Shown: one piece after another, positions 23,040 through 36,830 of the stretch
How the letters are laid out: every line of letters starts with the position of its first letter
Numbering within the stretch: position 1 is the first letter of the stretch
NCBI GenBank assembly: GCA_037577475.1
Contig: CM075183.1
Span: 15,024,971-15,088,970, forward strand
Length of the DNA stretch: 64,000 nt
From: Chaunax sp. Z400
Lineage: Eukaryota > Chordata > Actinopteri > Lophiiformes > Chaunacidae
Reading direction: 5' to 3'
Notes under the pieces: model-generated
Database searches by the model: none
Seen by the model: the letters and a program-made list of their open reading frames with translations, nothing else
What the model was told of the DNA's origin: nothing
Position numbers and translations under genes: made by a program

Positions 23040-26000
23040 TGTTTGATATTTCGTCTATCATGTATACTTTACACAGTCATATTATATTATAGATTATTTT
23101 CCATGCCCCTCATGTTCTCCTCTGTATCTTGAACTTCAGTTCAGTTGCCCTTTTCACTCCTGGCCACTCATAAAGGCACTTCATCATGTCCCATCGCAGC
23201 CTTGTTTTATGACAGAAGGGATGAGCAGTAAAACCCATTGCACATCTTTAATACCTGACAGTATCACAACACTTACTCACCCCGGAGAAGTAAACAGGCC
23301 CCTCATGCCATGGGCAAACAGGTTACATGACATTCACAAAAATCCTCAGCGAGTTAATTTAGAGGATCGTTTTCAGTGCACAGGCCACAGGAGAAAGGAG
23401 CATGCTGGTCAGGAACACAGTAATGGCTGTCCAGGGAATATGTGTGCATTACTGCAGGTCACAGGATCGAGTTTGTTGTAGAGTACATAACCAGAAAGAC
23501 TAATGCAATTCACCTCTTACTTAATTTTTTTGTATGTTCTCTGAGGTTTTAAAGCTCTTAGGTCAATTCAGCTGCAGGCTTGTTTGCAGTCAGGACTTGA
23601 GTTGAGATGTTGCAGCATGGTAACCTTGAAAGACTGGATTGGATCATAGCCGTTTTTCCATAACCTATTGTGATGAGATTACAGAGCTTTTGCTTTTTTA
23701 CAGAGCTCTCTCACACATGCACAGCCATGCACAACACACCTGCAAGACGCAGCCTTCGTGAAATCCTGCTGTACACTGAAATAACATGAAATATGTTTAC
23801 AATGCACATGCATGGTCAAATTTAAACGATGCAAGGCTTGTATTAGAACAAGAAGCGCTTTTGTGTTTTTGGGTAAGGCCAAAGTATTAACAGTTTAAAA
23901 AGTAAAAAGTATTTTTTCGGTAAATCAACCAACAGTCCGAAGTCTATTAAATCAGCTGATTGCATGGTCCCCTACTGCGAGACGTTACTTAGCTTTTATT
24001 AAATAGCATTGTCTTTGCCACAGTATGGAAGTTTCACAATATTAGATGATCTGCAAACTATGGAGGCTATCACCTGCCATTCAAATGCAAGTGGCTACAA
24101 GTGATGACACATGACTTCATGCACCAAGCAACGTCTTCAGGCGCTCCTTTGAGAACCAGACCAAACATTTTATGAGCACCCCTGTTTATAATATTGGTTC
24201 AAAGGCAACCAGCTAGTTGCAAGAGCGCCAGTGTTGGTGCGTGTGTGTGTCTGCTTACAAATAGCATTGCAATGTCATGTGAATAATTGATTAAGGTGGT
24301 TGATAGAAAGCTGCCGGTAAGCTACAACCATTTCGCTAGTCAATTATTCATGCTAGAAATATCAAACATTACGTGATATAGCTTCTCAATGTGAGAATGT
24401 GATGCTGGTCTTTGACCTCGGACTGTTTTTTATTTTTTTATTTTTGTTTTTGTTGGGACATTGTTTCAACGTAGCATATCATAAACATAAACATGTGCAT
24501 TTTTATATTTTTTAAACATGAAAACAAACGGAAGTAAATGAATATATATGTATATTTTTTTTTAAACCCTCTATACCTCAGTTGCTCCACTACACAAGAT
24601 ATATCAATATTTTAGTATTTTACTTTGTAATGTGGACATTATATAAGATACATACATATATAAGATACACACATATATCTGTATTACACATACATGACAT
24701 CGGACTACAATACTTTGAACTTTGGCTTTACCCAAAAAAACAAACAAAAACAAAAACAGAAATATTCGTATTATCAGAACAAAGTTTAATTGGAAAATAA
24801 AAACATCAGTAGTTGCAGCCCTACTTACAGCTACATACTATATTTGTGGCACATGTGTGTTTGTATTCTCTAAAGTGTGTCAGTAAAAGAAGAGGATTAT
24901 TGTAGTGGCGTACAAAGGTTAGTTTTGGTAAGTCGACGATACATATTTTGTTGTAGCAAGGTTGTGACAACCATAATGACACTGTAATTACGCTCTCAAA
25001 CACCCACCTCTCGATGAATGATAAAAAATGTGGCGATAAAGGTAAAAGAGTTCTGTCTCTGAGCCAGATGGCGTCCAGCGATGATATCTGGCTTGCAGTC
25101 AAGGTGGACAGCAGACGAGCCAGTATTCTGACAAGCCAATAGATTCTATACTCGCGTTGCCTCCCCCATCCATCCCACCTCTTTGGCCAATCAACAGAGA
25201 TAATCTTTTGAATTAAGAGAAAAAATCCAGGGTGAGCACTTTGATGAGATAAGTACCCTTTTGTCAGAGCAGCCTATGGTATTTTAATTAAATATATGAA
25301 CACATGGTGCTGGCCCAGATGCTCAAGTCTAAACAAAGATAGCATCATCTAATCAAAGCGTGGCCCTGAGTGTTTCAAGGGCAGAATTATTTTCTATTAG
25401 GGCCCCTCTCCTCGGGGATTGAGCCAATTTTCTTTATTATGATAGAATCAGCATATTGTAGATAGACTCTGGCGATAGTGTCACTGCAGATTAGGTGCGG
25501 TGGTCCCATATGCACCACCAGCATCATAAAATCCTTCTTCTTCACGTGTCCAAACAACAGATATTTTCCTGTACGTGATGACGATTCGGGTGAGAACGCG
25601 AGAGAAGAAAGTGGACAGTTTGTTGATGCTCATTCACAAGCTCCCTCTGTGTGGTTCTAATGATCTCACGCATCCATTAATCTCTTGGCCTCCCTTGATT
25701 ATAATCAGTGTTCCTTCAAAATATGCTATTGAGAACCAAGATAAGGCTTTATGTCGTGGAACCATTCAGAGCACAGAAGAAGAAAAAAACTCTCCATGCA
25801 GCCCCCTCTCTAAGATAATAGAAATAAATTCCTCTGGATTCTCTGTGGATACTGTTGATTGGACACTGCTGTGATCCACAAATTTAATGAGATCTCCTAA
25901 AGGGATGCTCTTACTAATGTGTACACATCTGCTTTCATCACAGGGGCTGGATATGGCTCAATGCTAATATCAACATCGGGTTACATCATCGATGCTAGCA

Positions 26001-29000
26001 CGTAGCCGCAGACAGTTAGATATAAATGATGAGGCTGTAAAGTGCCGTGTTATCTAATTGGGTCGCTGAGCAGCCTGGCTGAGTCTGGATTTCTTGGAGA
26101 GGCAGAGATGCTCGCTGAAAACCAGAGGCTCAAGCTGGATAAATTCACCTGAAACAGAAAAACCATCATTTTCTCCCGTCTGTCACATTCACACAATTGT
26201 ATTGAACTCAAATAGCATTTTATTAGGTAAACACTGGCACAGGATTCACTGGTTGCCAGAGGAGCAGGCATCTTAGACTAAATCTTACAATAGTTTGCTA
26301 CACAGGAGTTTCTGAGTCGAAGGATTTGTGCAACGATTAAGTGGTGAGATTTCTACAAAGCATTCAAATCGCTAACTGCCAGGCTCTCCTAGTACTTTCT
26401 TAATTGGTTTGATTTCAATCAATGGCTTCTTGAAACAACAGGGTGAGTGAACTGCTGCACATTCCAAATAGGTTAATTGAGCGGGAATTTATTTCACTGT
26501 TACAATGTGAAGATGAGTTCAATGAAACAAGTAAGAAGTGTATTTTTTTTCCCCTTTTTTCCAGTTTTCAAATATTCATATTGGTCCCACGTAGGCTTTC
26601 AGTCTGAATCTGCAATTCCTCTGATCTGTTTTATGTTATGAGCTCAAATATAAGGTTGGTGTTCTCCTTTTTTCTTCTCTCTTTTGAAATCAAATCACTG
26701 TATTACTCGAGGTCCTTTATCTTAATTACCTTTAGTCCACAAAAAAAAATGTATTCACCAACTATGTAATGGATCCTTCTCATTATTCATAGAGTAACCT
26801 CATATTAACACTGAAATGTTACCTTAGCACAAGCCTGCCATTTTTTTTTTCACTTTTCCTATTAATTCGAAAGGTCCATGTGCACACAGACACAATAACA
26901 CCATTCACAGTATGTTGTTTGTCTTTAAACAATAGACTAGAGCCAATATAAAATGCGTGAGTTTTAGTTTGTGATTTGGAATTAAAACAGTTACACTGGC
27001 AGCCAGCTTAAATAATGATGACGTCAAGGACATGTTTGGTAACTATGTGAAAAGCAACTTCACTTAATAATTAGCACCGATGTACCTCTTTTAATGGCCT
27101 TGATAAAATATTGCCTGGAAAATAAGTGTTTGAAATGAAAAATTGTATTCATTTCTTGCTTCTGATTTTTTTACTCAAACTAAGGTTTAAAAAACATTTT
27201 GGTTACATTGGCCTCTATGTGTCGCCACAGCAAACAAAAGTTTAAACAATACCGCAGTGCATAATTGCATCCTTTGTCTTTTTACACTTGAAAATAATTA
27301 AAAGAGGAGTGGAGGACCATCCTTTACATCTATTATATGTTCAGAGACAAAACCTGTTAATCCAAATCAAGAGAGCGGTTAATTTATACCCTGCTGTATT
27401 GTCATTTCATGCATTAAGGGTTTTAAAGTAGCTTTGAAATGGGGGGGATTGCTGTTTAAGCCCCTTTTACACAGCCTGTTTAAGGCAAGACTGGCTGCAA
27501 CAGGGGGGCCATTGTTGTTCCGCTTTAAACAAGCGACAGAGGTAGTAACAGAGCCAAATGGATGTCTGTGTTTAAAAAAAAAAAGAAGAAAAAAAAAAAG
27601 GTGCCCCCAGAAGGACGGAGCACAGAAGCCTCCTTTGCTTCCTGAATGCTGGCATGTTATCGGAAATCACACACGGGGTTGGAAAATATGCTGCATTTGT
27701 TTGGGTCAGTGTTTACTTTACAGCAGTATTATATAGAACCAAGTATAGAACCAAACCAGACACTATAAAGCAGCATACAGTACAGTATGTGGTGCTGAAA
27801 GTCTTATGTTCATAATGTGCAAAATGTTCTTTTTTTCCCCCCCTTGCCTGTGTTATATTTTTGGCAGGGCTACACCACTTTAACTGTAAATCACATGTCC
27901 TTTATATTATCGCTGACCATTTCCCATGGCTTTTCATAGTAGTTTAACTTATCGAACGTATTTCTCTTTACCTTCAGGGCAGCGATTGATTTCCAATCAT
28001 CTCTGTATCCCAAGTGTAACACACACTAGTGAACCCCATGCCTGGTTTTATTTATTGCTCTTATAATTGTGTTGTTGTTTAGCTGTGGTTTCCTTTTTGG
28101 ATGCATCCACACTCGCCTGCAGTACTCTTTAACAGCACAAGACCTCTCATGACAACAAGCGGTGTCAGGTCTGCAAATTGATTTTGATTCAACGAATGGG
28201 AACCAGTCGTTGCAATGATGCAGCTGAAACTATATTGTGGGCTGGAATTAGTTCCATTTTTGAAGAACATGTAAATCTGGCTCAAGTGCTAATTTAGTTT
28301 TGAATGAAATAAATAACGTGATTTGCCAACAATGTGACTCACACAATAGAGAAAAATAAAGCAGTTGCTACTCATCACAGGAAATATATCGAGCCATGAG
28401 TCATATCCATCCATCTCTTTGAAAATAAATGCATGTATGGACACAGCGTGGCACAACTGAATGGGAGTAAGTCCAGTAAAGGCATTTTTCACGAGACAAA
28501 GGGCAGCAAACACAATCAGTTTATCTAAAATCTGTGGGACGTTGCTTTTGTATCAAAATGTCAGGGGACTGAAAGTCAATAACTCACATTTAATGACCGA
28601 GGGAGAAGTTGTGGTTTCCTTTAATGAAGCAAGAAAACGGTTTATCTGGCTAGATTGACCTTAGGCAATTACTTTAAGCGCACTTCTCAATCAATAAAAC
28701 ACTATTTCTGTTTTTTTTTTCTTCTTTTTTTCTGTGTATGTGTTTGTGTGCACATGTGTGATGTTTTGGTCGGTTGTATTTTGGTAGGTGTAGCTCAACA
28801 GATGTTGACTATATTCAGTTTGCTGCTGTTGTAAATAGTCAATAATGCTATTTTGTTTGATAAGGTCGACATTACTTACCTCTGACATCTCTGTAGTGGA
28901 TTGGTCCAATGGGACTGACAGCGTTTAAAGATGAGGTTCCTCCCCTTTAATTATTTATTATGTTGCGTTCAAGCGTTCTGTGTAGTCCGTCCGTTTCGAG

Positions 29001-29480
29001 CAACAGCTGTCCAAACTAAATGCCCGCTATAGCGGTTAGAAGAGAGTGCAGATAAAAGTGATCCTCTGCTAATATGCTGTATTCTGCTCGGGTTTTGCAG
29101 TGGCACAAGGGTAAAATGAGAAATCACATTGCAGATGAATATCAGCACAATGGCCCTTTCTTCTGTATGGCTGGATGACCTTGTAAGATCTAAATTCCAG
29201 ATAAAAAATAGAGAGGATGCTCCAAATTAAAGCTTTGCACAGGAAATTGAACTGTCACACAGATGGAGAGGGAGGGAAAAGCCAGTTTGTAACACAGGTG
29301 ATTTTCATGCTGAGGAACTGTTTGATTTATTGGCACTTATTCTACATGGAATACTGTACTTGGAAGGAGGGCTATACATTTTTGCATGTAGCAAACTGTT
29401 ATCAAGGTGATTCATCGTTGTGAGCCACTGGTGTATACTGTTCATATAAGGACTATACATTCAAGATAAGCCAATAGTGC
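23040..29480. other. intergenic region
   Basis: No gene is recognised. Open frames are short and repeat- or AT-derived. The block at about 25140-26110 is rich in homeodomain-like TAAT/ATTA words and has even composition, resembling conserved regulatory DNA, but this cannot be decided without alignment. A short segment at 27455-27600 resembles 59235-59290. Confidence 0.55.
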
Positions 29481-29484
29481 ACTG

Positions 29485-29537
29485 TATCTATCTATCTATC
29501 TATCTATCCATCTGTCTATCTATCTATCTATCTATCT
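29485..29537. repeat. (TATC)n microsatellite
   Basis: Tetranucleotide array TATC/TCTA with two single-base interruptions (CCATCTG). Typical fish tetranucleotide locus. Confidence 0.95.
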
Positions 29538-29774
29538 CCGTTGTAAGTGACATGAATTAATGGAGCATGTACGAGAACGTGGAGAGAGGGAGAGGATGAG
29601 AGAGAAGCCCTGTGCATTGTGGGAAGTCCCCCTGCAGCCTGAGCCTGCAGCAGCATAACCACAGGCCAGCCTAAGCCTTAACTATAGGCTTTAGGAAAAA
29701 TGAACGTTTTAATCCCACTCTTAAATGAATAGAGGGCGTCTGTGTTTTCTGTTTCCTGTTTAATTTTTCCATAG

Positions 29775-30110
29775 TGTGTGATTGTCTGATTGTCTCCACC
29801 TGTGGTTGTCTCTCTCCCCCCCCCCCCCCCCCCCCCCCCCCCCCGCGCCACCTGTTTGTCATTCCCTCGTTATCCCAGTGTATTTAGTCTGTGTGATTCC
29901 TGTTGTTGGTTCCCGGTTCGTTGTCATTTTTACACATGTTCCAGCCATTTCCTGGTGTTTTAAGTAAGTTTTTTTTTTTTCCCCTAGTGATATTCCTGGT
30001 TTTCAGATTTGGACTGTTTCATGCATCTTGCCTTAGCCTGTTGTTTTTTGGATTATTCACCTGGTTTTTCCTGGATTATTTGTGTACCCAAATTAGGATT
30101 TAAAATTCTA
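29775..30110. repeat. dispersed fish repeat split by a 29-nt C tract
   Basis: The sequence TGTCTGATTGTCTCCACCTG leads into a run of 29 C (29816-29844). It continues CACCTGTTTGTCATTCCCTC, GTGTATTTAGTCTGTGTG, GGACTGTTTCATGC and TTTGGATTATTCACCTGG. I recognise this style of tail from abundant fish retroelement-derived repeats, but I cannot name the family. The C tract is a probable sequencing or assembly weak point. Confidence 0.4.
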
Positions 30111-31744
30111 TAGCATCATCTCCTCCTTTTAGTACGCATATAAGTGGAATCGGTATAGTGCACGAGGAATGAGATAATGGGTGTATGCTGTTAGGTCCAC
30201 TGAGGACATGAACAGAAGGAGGTAAGGTAGCGCTGCTGTCCTCACATGACTGGCAGTGTGTCTGCAACAGAGATGACAGAATGAGGATTGAGGCCCCAAT
30301 AAAGCCAAGGACGGGATCGGCCCTGTCAAAAGAGAGAGACGACTGATCATAACGAAGTGGTTCAGCTAATGCTGACGTTTTAAAGGATGTGTTTACCTGG
30401 AAGCTTCATCGCTGTCTCAGGTCTGTCCTTACCCAGTCCTGTTAGTGGCAATCAACTGCAATATCAAGCAAAGAAGCAGCAGAATGTTATGAGCTGATGT
30501 AGTATTTGAGCTGGTAAAGCACAGCAGCTGATTTTTAGCTTATGAAATCCGCTGCACTGCTGCTGCACCTTTCCTTATAAGTGTATTGTGGCTGGAGCTG
30601 GGCCTTGAGGAGTGCCAATAATGTTCAGATTTTGAGCAAGAACACTGGCAGTGACACTTCTTTTCATGCCAGGTGTGTGTCTTCATGCATTGGAATCAGA
30701 GGCTCAAGTCACTTGTCAAGGTTTGGATTGGCTGATTCAGAAACAGGTCGCCACAAATGTTCCCCCATCTCTGCTGAATTATTTTGATAATAGTGCTGAG
30801 ACTAAGTGGACCCTTTGGACATAGATGTCTCTTCTTTTTTTTCTTTCTTTTTTTTTGACGCATCCTCAGCGTTTGGAAATTAGTAAGTTGACCTTCGGTA
30901 TCTCTCTCTATTCTGTGTTGTCAACAGTTCTCTTCAGAGTGTAGACATATTTCACTCCTAGATGTGTTGTCAAAGCATATAAAACAAAGCAAATGTGTCA
31001 GATTTCAATTCTTTCCATTTTATTTTTCCACTGCCAGACATTCTGTTTGGGGAAATAAATTATGTCCAGTTGAAACATGAGCTTTATTCTCAGGGTGCCT
31101 GCCAACAAACTCTCGTCACCAAAACACCGCGTCGTGTTGCCAATCCGTCAGTGTTACAGACAACGTGTGATCCGTGATCCTAATGCCCTCCCCATGTTAC
31201 CGTGACATCCGTTCAACTCCTGTGACCTTACATTGTCTCTTGAAATATGAGTTCCATTCAAAATCCCCTTCCTTCCATCTAATTTAAAGTAATGACCCCA
31301 AAGCTTACCAAGGCCTATTTCAATTCAGAAGAGCAGCTATTCATTTCTATCTAATACGATGGACAGTTGTGGTATTCTCCTCCCCTGGAGAGGCTAACTA
31401 AGACAAGTCTCTCAGTCCTTTGACGGTACACCTTTTCTAGTAGATCATACATGAGTGAACCAAATGGCCTTGTCTTGGGAGCAATTTAAGACAACAAAAG
31501 GCCTACGAGATAGAACATCTACTTCAGGCTTTCCAGGCATCCTCATATCCTCCAGGAAAGTACAGCTGAACGTCTAGAACGTATATTTAAAAGTGTCTGA
31601 TAAATAGGTTTCCTCCAAAATTGAATTTGCACAATTTAAGGTAAAGCGAACACTGATGCCTTCTCAATTTATAAGTGCAACTGACTGATCTTTACTTTGT
31701 AATATACTGAAGGGATAAATTATAAATGACTTTTATGTTAAACT
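30111..31744. other. intergenic region
   Basis: No gene, RNA or mobile element is recognised. Poly-T/C-T tracts occur at about 30833-30857. Open frames of 60-73 codons are not protein-like. Confidence 0.55.
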
Positions 31745-31745
31745 A

Positions 31746-32141
31746 CACTGTAAAAAAAAACCTAGTAAACTGTAAAATACAGAACAGATTCAAAAATCCA
31801 AATTATTAAAACTAATTAAAATTACAAATTAAACTACAGTATATTATTGACGATAAATGTTCATTAAACAGTGGAATAACAGAGAGTATGGACATAAATC
31901 CTTATAACAAGCTACATATTTAATTATAGTTAATTAATGCAATTTTACATATATTTGTATGTAATTTAAGAAAGTAAAAAAAATACAGTATAAATAATGA
32001 AACATTTTTTTCTATTAAAAAAAATTCAATTTGTCATTTTTGGCAATACACTCACACAGTTTTGTATTTAAATTAAATAAACAGAAGATTACTGGAAAAA
32101 TTTAGTTATTTTCTTTAAAATTAGGATTTTTATTTTCAGTG
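31746..32141. mobile_element. Tc1/mariner-type MITE with TA target duplication
   Basis: The left end is TA|CACTGTAAAAAAAAACC. The right end is TTTTTATTTTCAGTG|TA, whose reverse complement is CACTGAAAATAAAAA. The 396-bp interior is very AT-rich with no open frame. TA on both sides (31744-31745 and 32142-32143) fits Tc1/mariner insertion. The terminal repeat is short (CACTG followed by an A-rich run), so the superfamily is inferred from the TA duplication. A copy of the CACTGTAAAAATAAAA end alone occurs near 59123. Confidence 0.5.
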
Positions 32142-32149
32142 TATGTGTG

Positions 32150-35100
32150 AAAATCTTCACTGACAAAATTTCTAAACCTTTTTTAGTCAAAAATGGATTT
32201 AGGAAAGGCAACGTTATAAGTGGAATAAATGACAGATGTCATTATTTATCCTGTCAGGCGGGTCATGTTCTCCATAATGTTTGGAAGAAATTGTATATTA
32301 AACTTTCCTAAATGTCCTATACATTTGTCCTTTATGTGAGTGACGACAGAAATTAGTATGTAACTAAATCTGCAATAAGCTCCTGCATTTAGGATAAAGC
32401 TCCCACAGGATAAATGATGTGCCCGCATTAAATTAAGTAAGCCTTCTGATGCCATCATATCACCCAGAGCATCTGTGTCTGTTTCCATAATTATGCATGT
32501 CCCACTAAAAGAGCCATAAAGGCAATCTATGCCTTTCCTTATTTAGTATTCCTGCACAAATAGTGTCAATTAAGTGCGGTTCCCAAAAGGCCTCGGAGAC
32601 ATTAAGAGGATTGATTAAATTAAAGTGTACATTTGAATGCATTTTGATTGTTTGATGCACTGGCAATGAAATTATAGGCTAATTTAATCCTTTGACATCT
32701 CTCCATGGCAGATGAATGCTTTCGAGAGATTGGGAAGTAAAAAATGCAAGATTTTTATTTTCCTTTGAAAAGTATCAGCACCTTTACATTTTGAGGATAT
32801 CAGATATGGCAGATTCTTTCTATACAGCTGATACCAGAAGTCTATACAGTATATTGTGCAGTACAGCATTCCATAAGGATTTCAACAACAACATCTCTGC
32901 TTTAAGCTCAAGCTTGTGGAAGCTGCAGGGATGCAAGAAATGAAATAACTCGGAGAAACCTGCCTTCAGTTCCGTTTTGGAACTTTTCCCTTTTGGGAAA
33001 ATGCCAATGTCTTCACTGGTGGCTGTTTCCCCTCATCTGATCATCGTTAAGTCAGGCAGGTCCACAGCAGTCGGCTACGTTTCGCCCTGTTTCTTGTTGA
33101 GGTTTTCAAGAGAAGGTGTCCGTTATCCAATATAATAATTAATCGCTGTGTTTTTCTTGGTAATTTGTCCGTGAGCTCAGGGTGGCACTGTGCAGACATT
33201 ACAAGTACAACTTTACTGTTTTCCAATTTGTCCTTCAAGTGCAGCCATTAGACCAAAAGCATAGGTATTTAATTACTTTTCCTTAATTGCCACTGCTTTA
33301 TTTTGATTCGAGAGCCACATTTCTTGTTTTTAACGTCTCTTTTTTTTATGCTCATGTCATATTTTTCTCTCTCAGGACGAAGGTATGAATCATGAGGCTT
33401 AACAGTCTTCCTTAGGGACAGATCTCTTTGGCCAAAGGATTTAAGGTGAGCTAAGCCATGTTCATGTACCACAGCATATTTTTCTCGAGTGTGCATGGAT
33501 GTATGCCTTATTTTCCAGGCAGGCCTCCACATAGTTTAGAGCCATTTCCTTACGGTGTCAGATGATCTTAAACATTTATTTTATATTTATGTAGTCATAC
33601 AGCTAATGCTTCATTTATATGCAATAATGTCTCCATGGTGTCTGCAAGGAACAATGAATGCAATCATAGAAGCCAGCGTGATGTTAATTATTAAAAGTCC
33701 ATATTCTTCATTAGCTTAATAATTCCAGTTCAGACCCTGGCACTCACCAATGAACAGTTCATCAAACTGACCGATCCGGAAAAGGAAACGGCGTTTAGCA
33801 ACGTGATTAATGGGGTCAATATGCTGTTAACAGGGGACTCTAAAGCATGTCATTTTAATCATGGCGGCGCTTGTGAGAGAGATGGGTGCAAATTATTTTA
33901 TTAGCATTTCCCAGCATCTTGCTGCAATGCGTGGAAGGAAAAAAAAAAAAAAAAAAAAGGAGCCCTGCAGCTCTACCGATGTGAGGATGCTGGGGATGAA
34001 GGATGCTGTGGTGTGAGCTGAGAAGGACTAACGTCTGTCATTTCACGTGACTGTTCCCCCAGAGAGTAGTGGCGTAATGGCAAATAATGGCAAGTATAGT
34101 GTTTTACTCTGGGAACAGCATGCCATCAGTGTCAGATCTTGTGAATTTTGCATATTTTATGGGCTGTCATGTTTTGTTTGTGCGTCTGAGGATGTATAGC
34201 TGTGTTGATTATGACTGATGATGTTTCTTTTGTGCGTGTGGACACCAGTTCCTGCACAGGTTACTGATTAAGCAAGTCCACGGCTAATATAACCGCATTT
34301 GAAAAATGTTTTTGTTCACAGGCTGCCTGGCAGAAGTGGCCGCTCGTCCAAGCACCGGTGTATTTGTCACAAGTAATTAATTTTTCCCCCATAAAAGCGG
34401 CCACTAGGATGATGGAAAAGGTGGGCTCATTAACCTTCCTCACCCAAGCTTCCTGTGGCACTTTACAATGTGTTGGTTGATGGTTCTTCCAATCGCCTGT
34501 GGCAGAAAATGTACAGGAACACTTTTCTTCCAAAGATGGCTGTTTTGCTTGGGGAATAAAAAGAATATGCTTGGCCGCTCAGTCCCATTTTTTCAAATTT
34601 TTTTTTTTAGATGCATTCACGACATTTTCACAGTCTCTACTTGTTCCCTTATCCAAGGCACATCACATCTCGGAACACCCCGCCCCCTCCTTACCCCACC
34701 CTTGCTCCCCCCCCCCCCCCCCCCCCCCCGTTTCTCCCTATTTCCTCCCCTCTTTCTCTCTCACCCACCACCACCACCACCGCTCAGCCCTCCTCTCTCT
34801 AGCAACTTTGAATCACTCTTTTCACAGTTTATTTCAAATTGACATTTCATGGAGTTTAATCTCCAGAGAGGAACAATGGGTACATTCCATCATACAGAGT
34901 GATATGAAAAGCCACAGACCTCGTGAATGGAAAGCGAGAGACGGAATAAAATAAATAAACGAGTGTCTCAGAGTGACCCAGAATACTGATGACAGGAAAC
35001 AAAGTGGTTGGCAAGTTTGAATCTCAGCTCTCCATGAGTCTCTTTTCTTCTCTCGTCTCTTTGTCTTTATTGTTAGTCGGGGTACTTGCAGCCTGCTTAC

Positions 35101-36230
35101 TCGGATGCGCTAAAATATTCACAGATATGATTCAAGGACTGAAAGAAGCGCGTTAAAAGAAGAGGAAGGAACATGTGTGTGCCCTCCCATAATGAAGGCA
35201 TGTAGATCATTGCCTGAGGAGCATCCTGACAGCTCAAATTGCTCCATAGAGAAGGAAATTGACTTGTTTTTATGCTAGGAGCAAATGTCTGGCTGCCGGT
35301 ATGCACTCCAAGAGGCGCTGATTGTACCCTTGTCTTGTCCAGCTGTAATCCAGCGCTGAAGGAAAAATGCATTGTGCATGAATTCATGTCATTATATTCC
35401 AACTATGTACTGGTACGTCCTTTAATAACATAAGAACATACTGTAGCTTGCTAACCAGTGTGAAAGAGATCTAGGTTTGGATGCTTCTAGATCACAGATA
35501 GGTTCAGCCATGTTTGACATTTCTCTGCTGAAACCTTGTTAGGTATGTATTTGTATAAGGTCCCCTATAGCAATAAAATCATATGGCATCCATGATGTGT
35601 AAGCCCAAGGTATTATCAGAGATTATTGGGTGTTCTGTCGTTTGTTTTTTCTGAAGGACAGAGCAACCGACCAAGCAGACAGCAAGTGTCATCTGTAACT
35701 AATGAACTGCAATAGTTTTTAGAGTCGATTGCAGCACATGGATTTATAATGTTTTCATACCTTCATAACTCAGTCATTTGTCCCATGCTCGTTATATTGA
35801 TGCGCTTGTGGCGTTGGTACCGAGTTGCTCTCTGATGAATGCTTAATGAGCGATCGTTATATGTGCATATGAGATGAGGACATGTGAAAACCAGCCGTGG
35901 CAGAAGCATTCAGATCTTTGAGTACAAGTAGAAAAACTTTAAATACTTGCAAAAGTGATGCATTCAAAATCAAACTAATGAGTACAGTGGTATTAAAATG
36001 AACACAAAGCATCAAGGGATTGATCAAATCATCTGTGTGGGTGATTATGGTTGCATTAATTACAGAGCAGCAATGCTGATCGAGCTTTTTTGTTTGATAT
36101 ATTGTTGGGCAATTTAAAAAAAAAAAAAAATCCTGATATGACCTCTAAAGAAAATCACACTGAGTAATTATTTGCATAATTCCCAAATAAACTTGGTGGA
36201 GTAAAACGTTTGAAGCTACACTGAATGTAA
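32150..36230. other. intergenic region with regulatory-like AT-rich blocks
   Basis: No gene is recognised. Two intervals, about 32250-32720 and 33560-33910, have even base composition, few homopolymers and many TAAT/ATTA and CATTAA words, the texture of vertebrate developmental enhancers. This is an impression only. A poly-A run lies at 33939-33958 and a 23-nt C tract at 34707-34729, which explains the proline-rich open frames at 34468-34954. Confidence 0.5.
34707..34729. repeat. 23-nt C tract
   Basis: Uninterrupted C run inside a pyrimidine-rich 100-bp stretch that also contains (CAC)n at 34765-34781. It creates spurious poly-Pro frames. Confidence 0.95.
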
Positions 36231-36231
36231 A

Positions 36232-36830
36232 TTATTTATTTTTATTTATTTTACCTTTATTTAACCAGGAAGTGTAGTTGAGACTAAAAATCTCTTTTAC
36301 AAGAGAGACCTGGCCAATGTAGCAGCTGATCATATTTAAATGCAATAAATATACAAAAATCCACAATAAAACAACGTACATAGACTATTCATACATAGTG
36401 GCCTCTCAAGAAAAACACGCACACGTCTCAATCACCAAATTCTTCATGATGCCTTTAAACTTGTCCATTAATACAAGCGAATCCAATTTTAGATCCTTTT
36501 GTAAATTGTTCCATGCCCATGGTGCGTAGTAGGAGAAAGCAATTTTTCCCAGATTTGTCAAACCTAGGGTTACATTGAAAAGCAGCCAAATCTACCAGTG
36601 CTGTTGTCTGCAGGTGGTCAGTGACATCCAACCCAACAAATCATACAGAAAGCAGTGATGAGTGAGGGACTTTGCCTTTGTAATGAATCGTAAAGATGAA
36701 TGGTACACTGAATCCACGCTACGCAAGTGGATGAGGCTGCATGCATGTACAATATGTCACTGTAATCGATTACAGGCAGACAGGAAGCTTCCACACGTTT
36801 TTTTTTTCTTTCTTGGCACTGAAAGTAAAA
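36232..36830. mobile_element. LINE-tail-like dispersed repeat
   Basis: The segment begins TTATTTTACCTTTATTTAAC, CAGGAAGTGTAGTTGAG, AAAAATCTCTTTTACAAGAG and AGACCTGGCCAA, a head sequence that is extremely common in fish genomes. It continues through AAATTGTTCCATGCCCATGG to CACTGTAATCGATTACAGGC. It is probably the 3' region of a non-LTR retrotransposon; the clade and orientation are not certain. A shorter relative of the head occurs at 52036-52215. Confidence 0.6.

Noticed and set aside
29671..29967. Poly-Gly / poly-Pro frames
   Set aside because: They are caused by the 29-nt C tract inside a dispersed repeat; the same applies to the proline-rich frames at 34468-34954.
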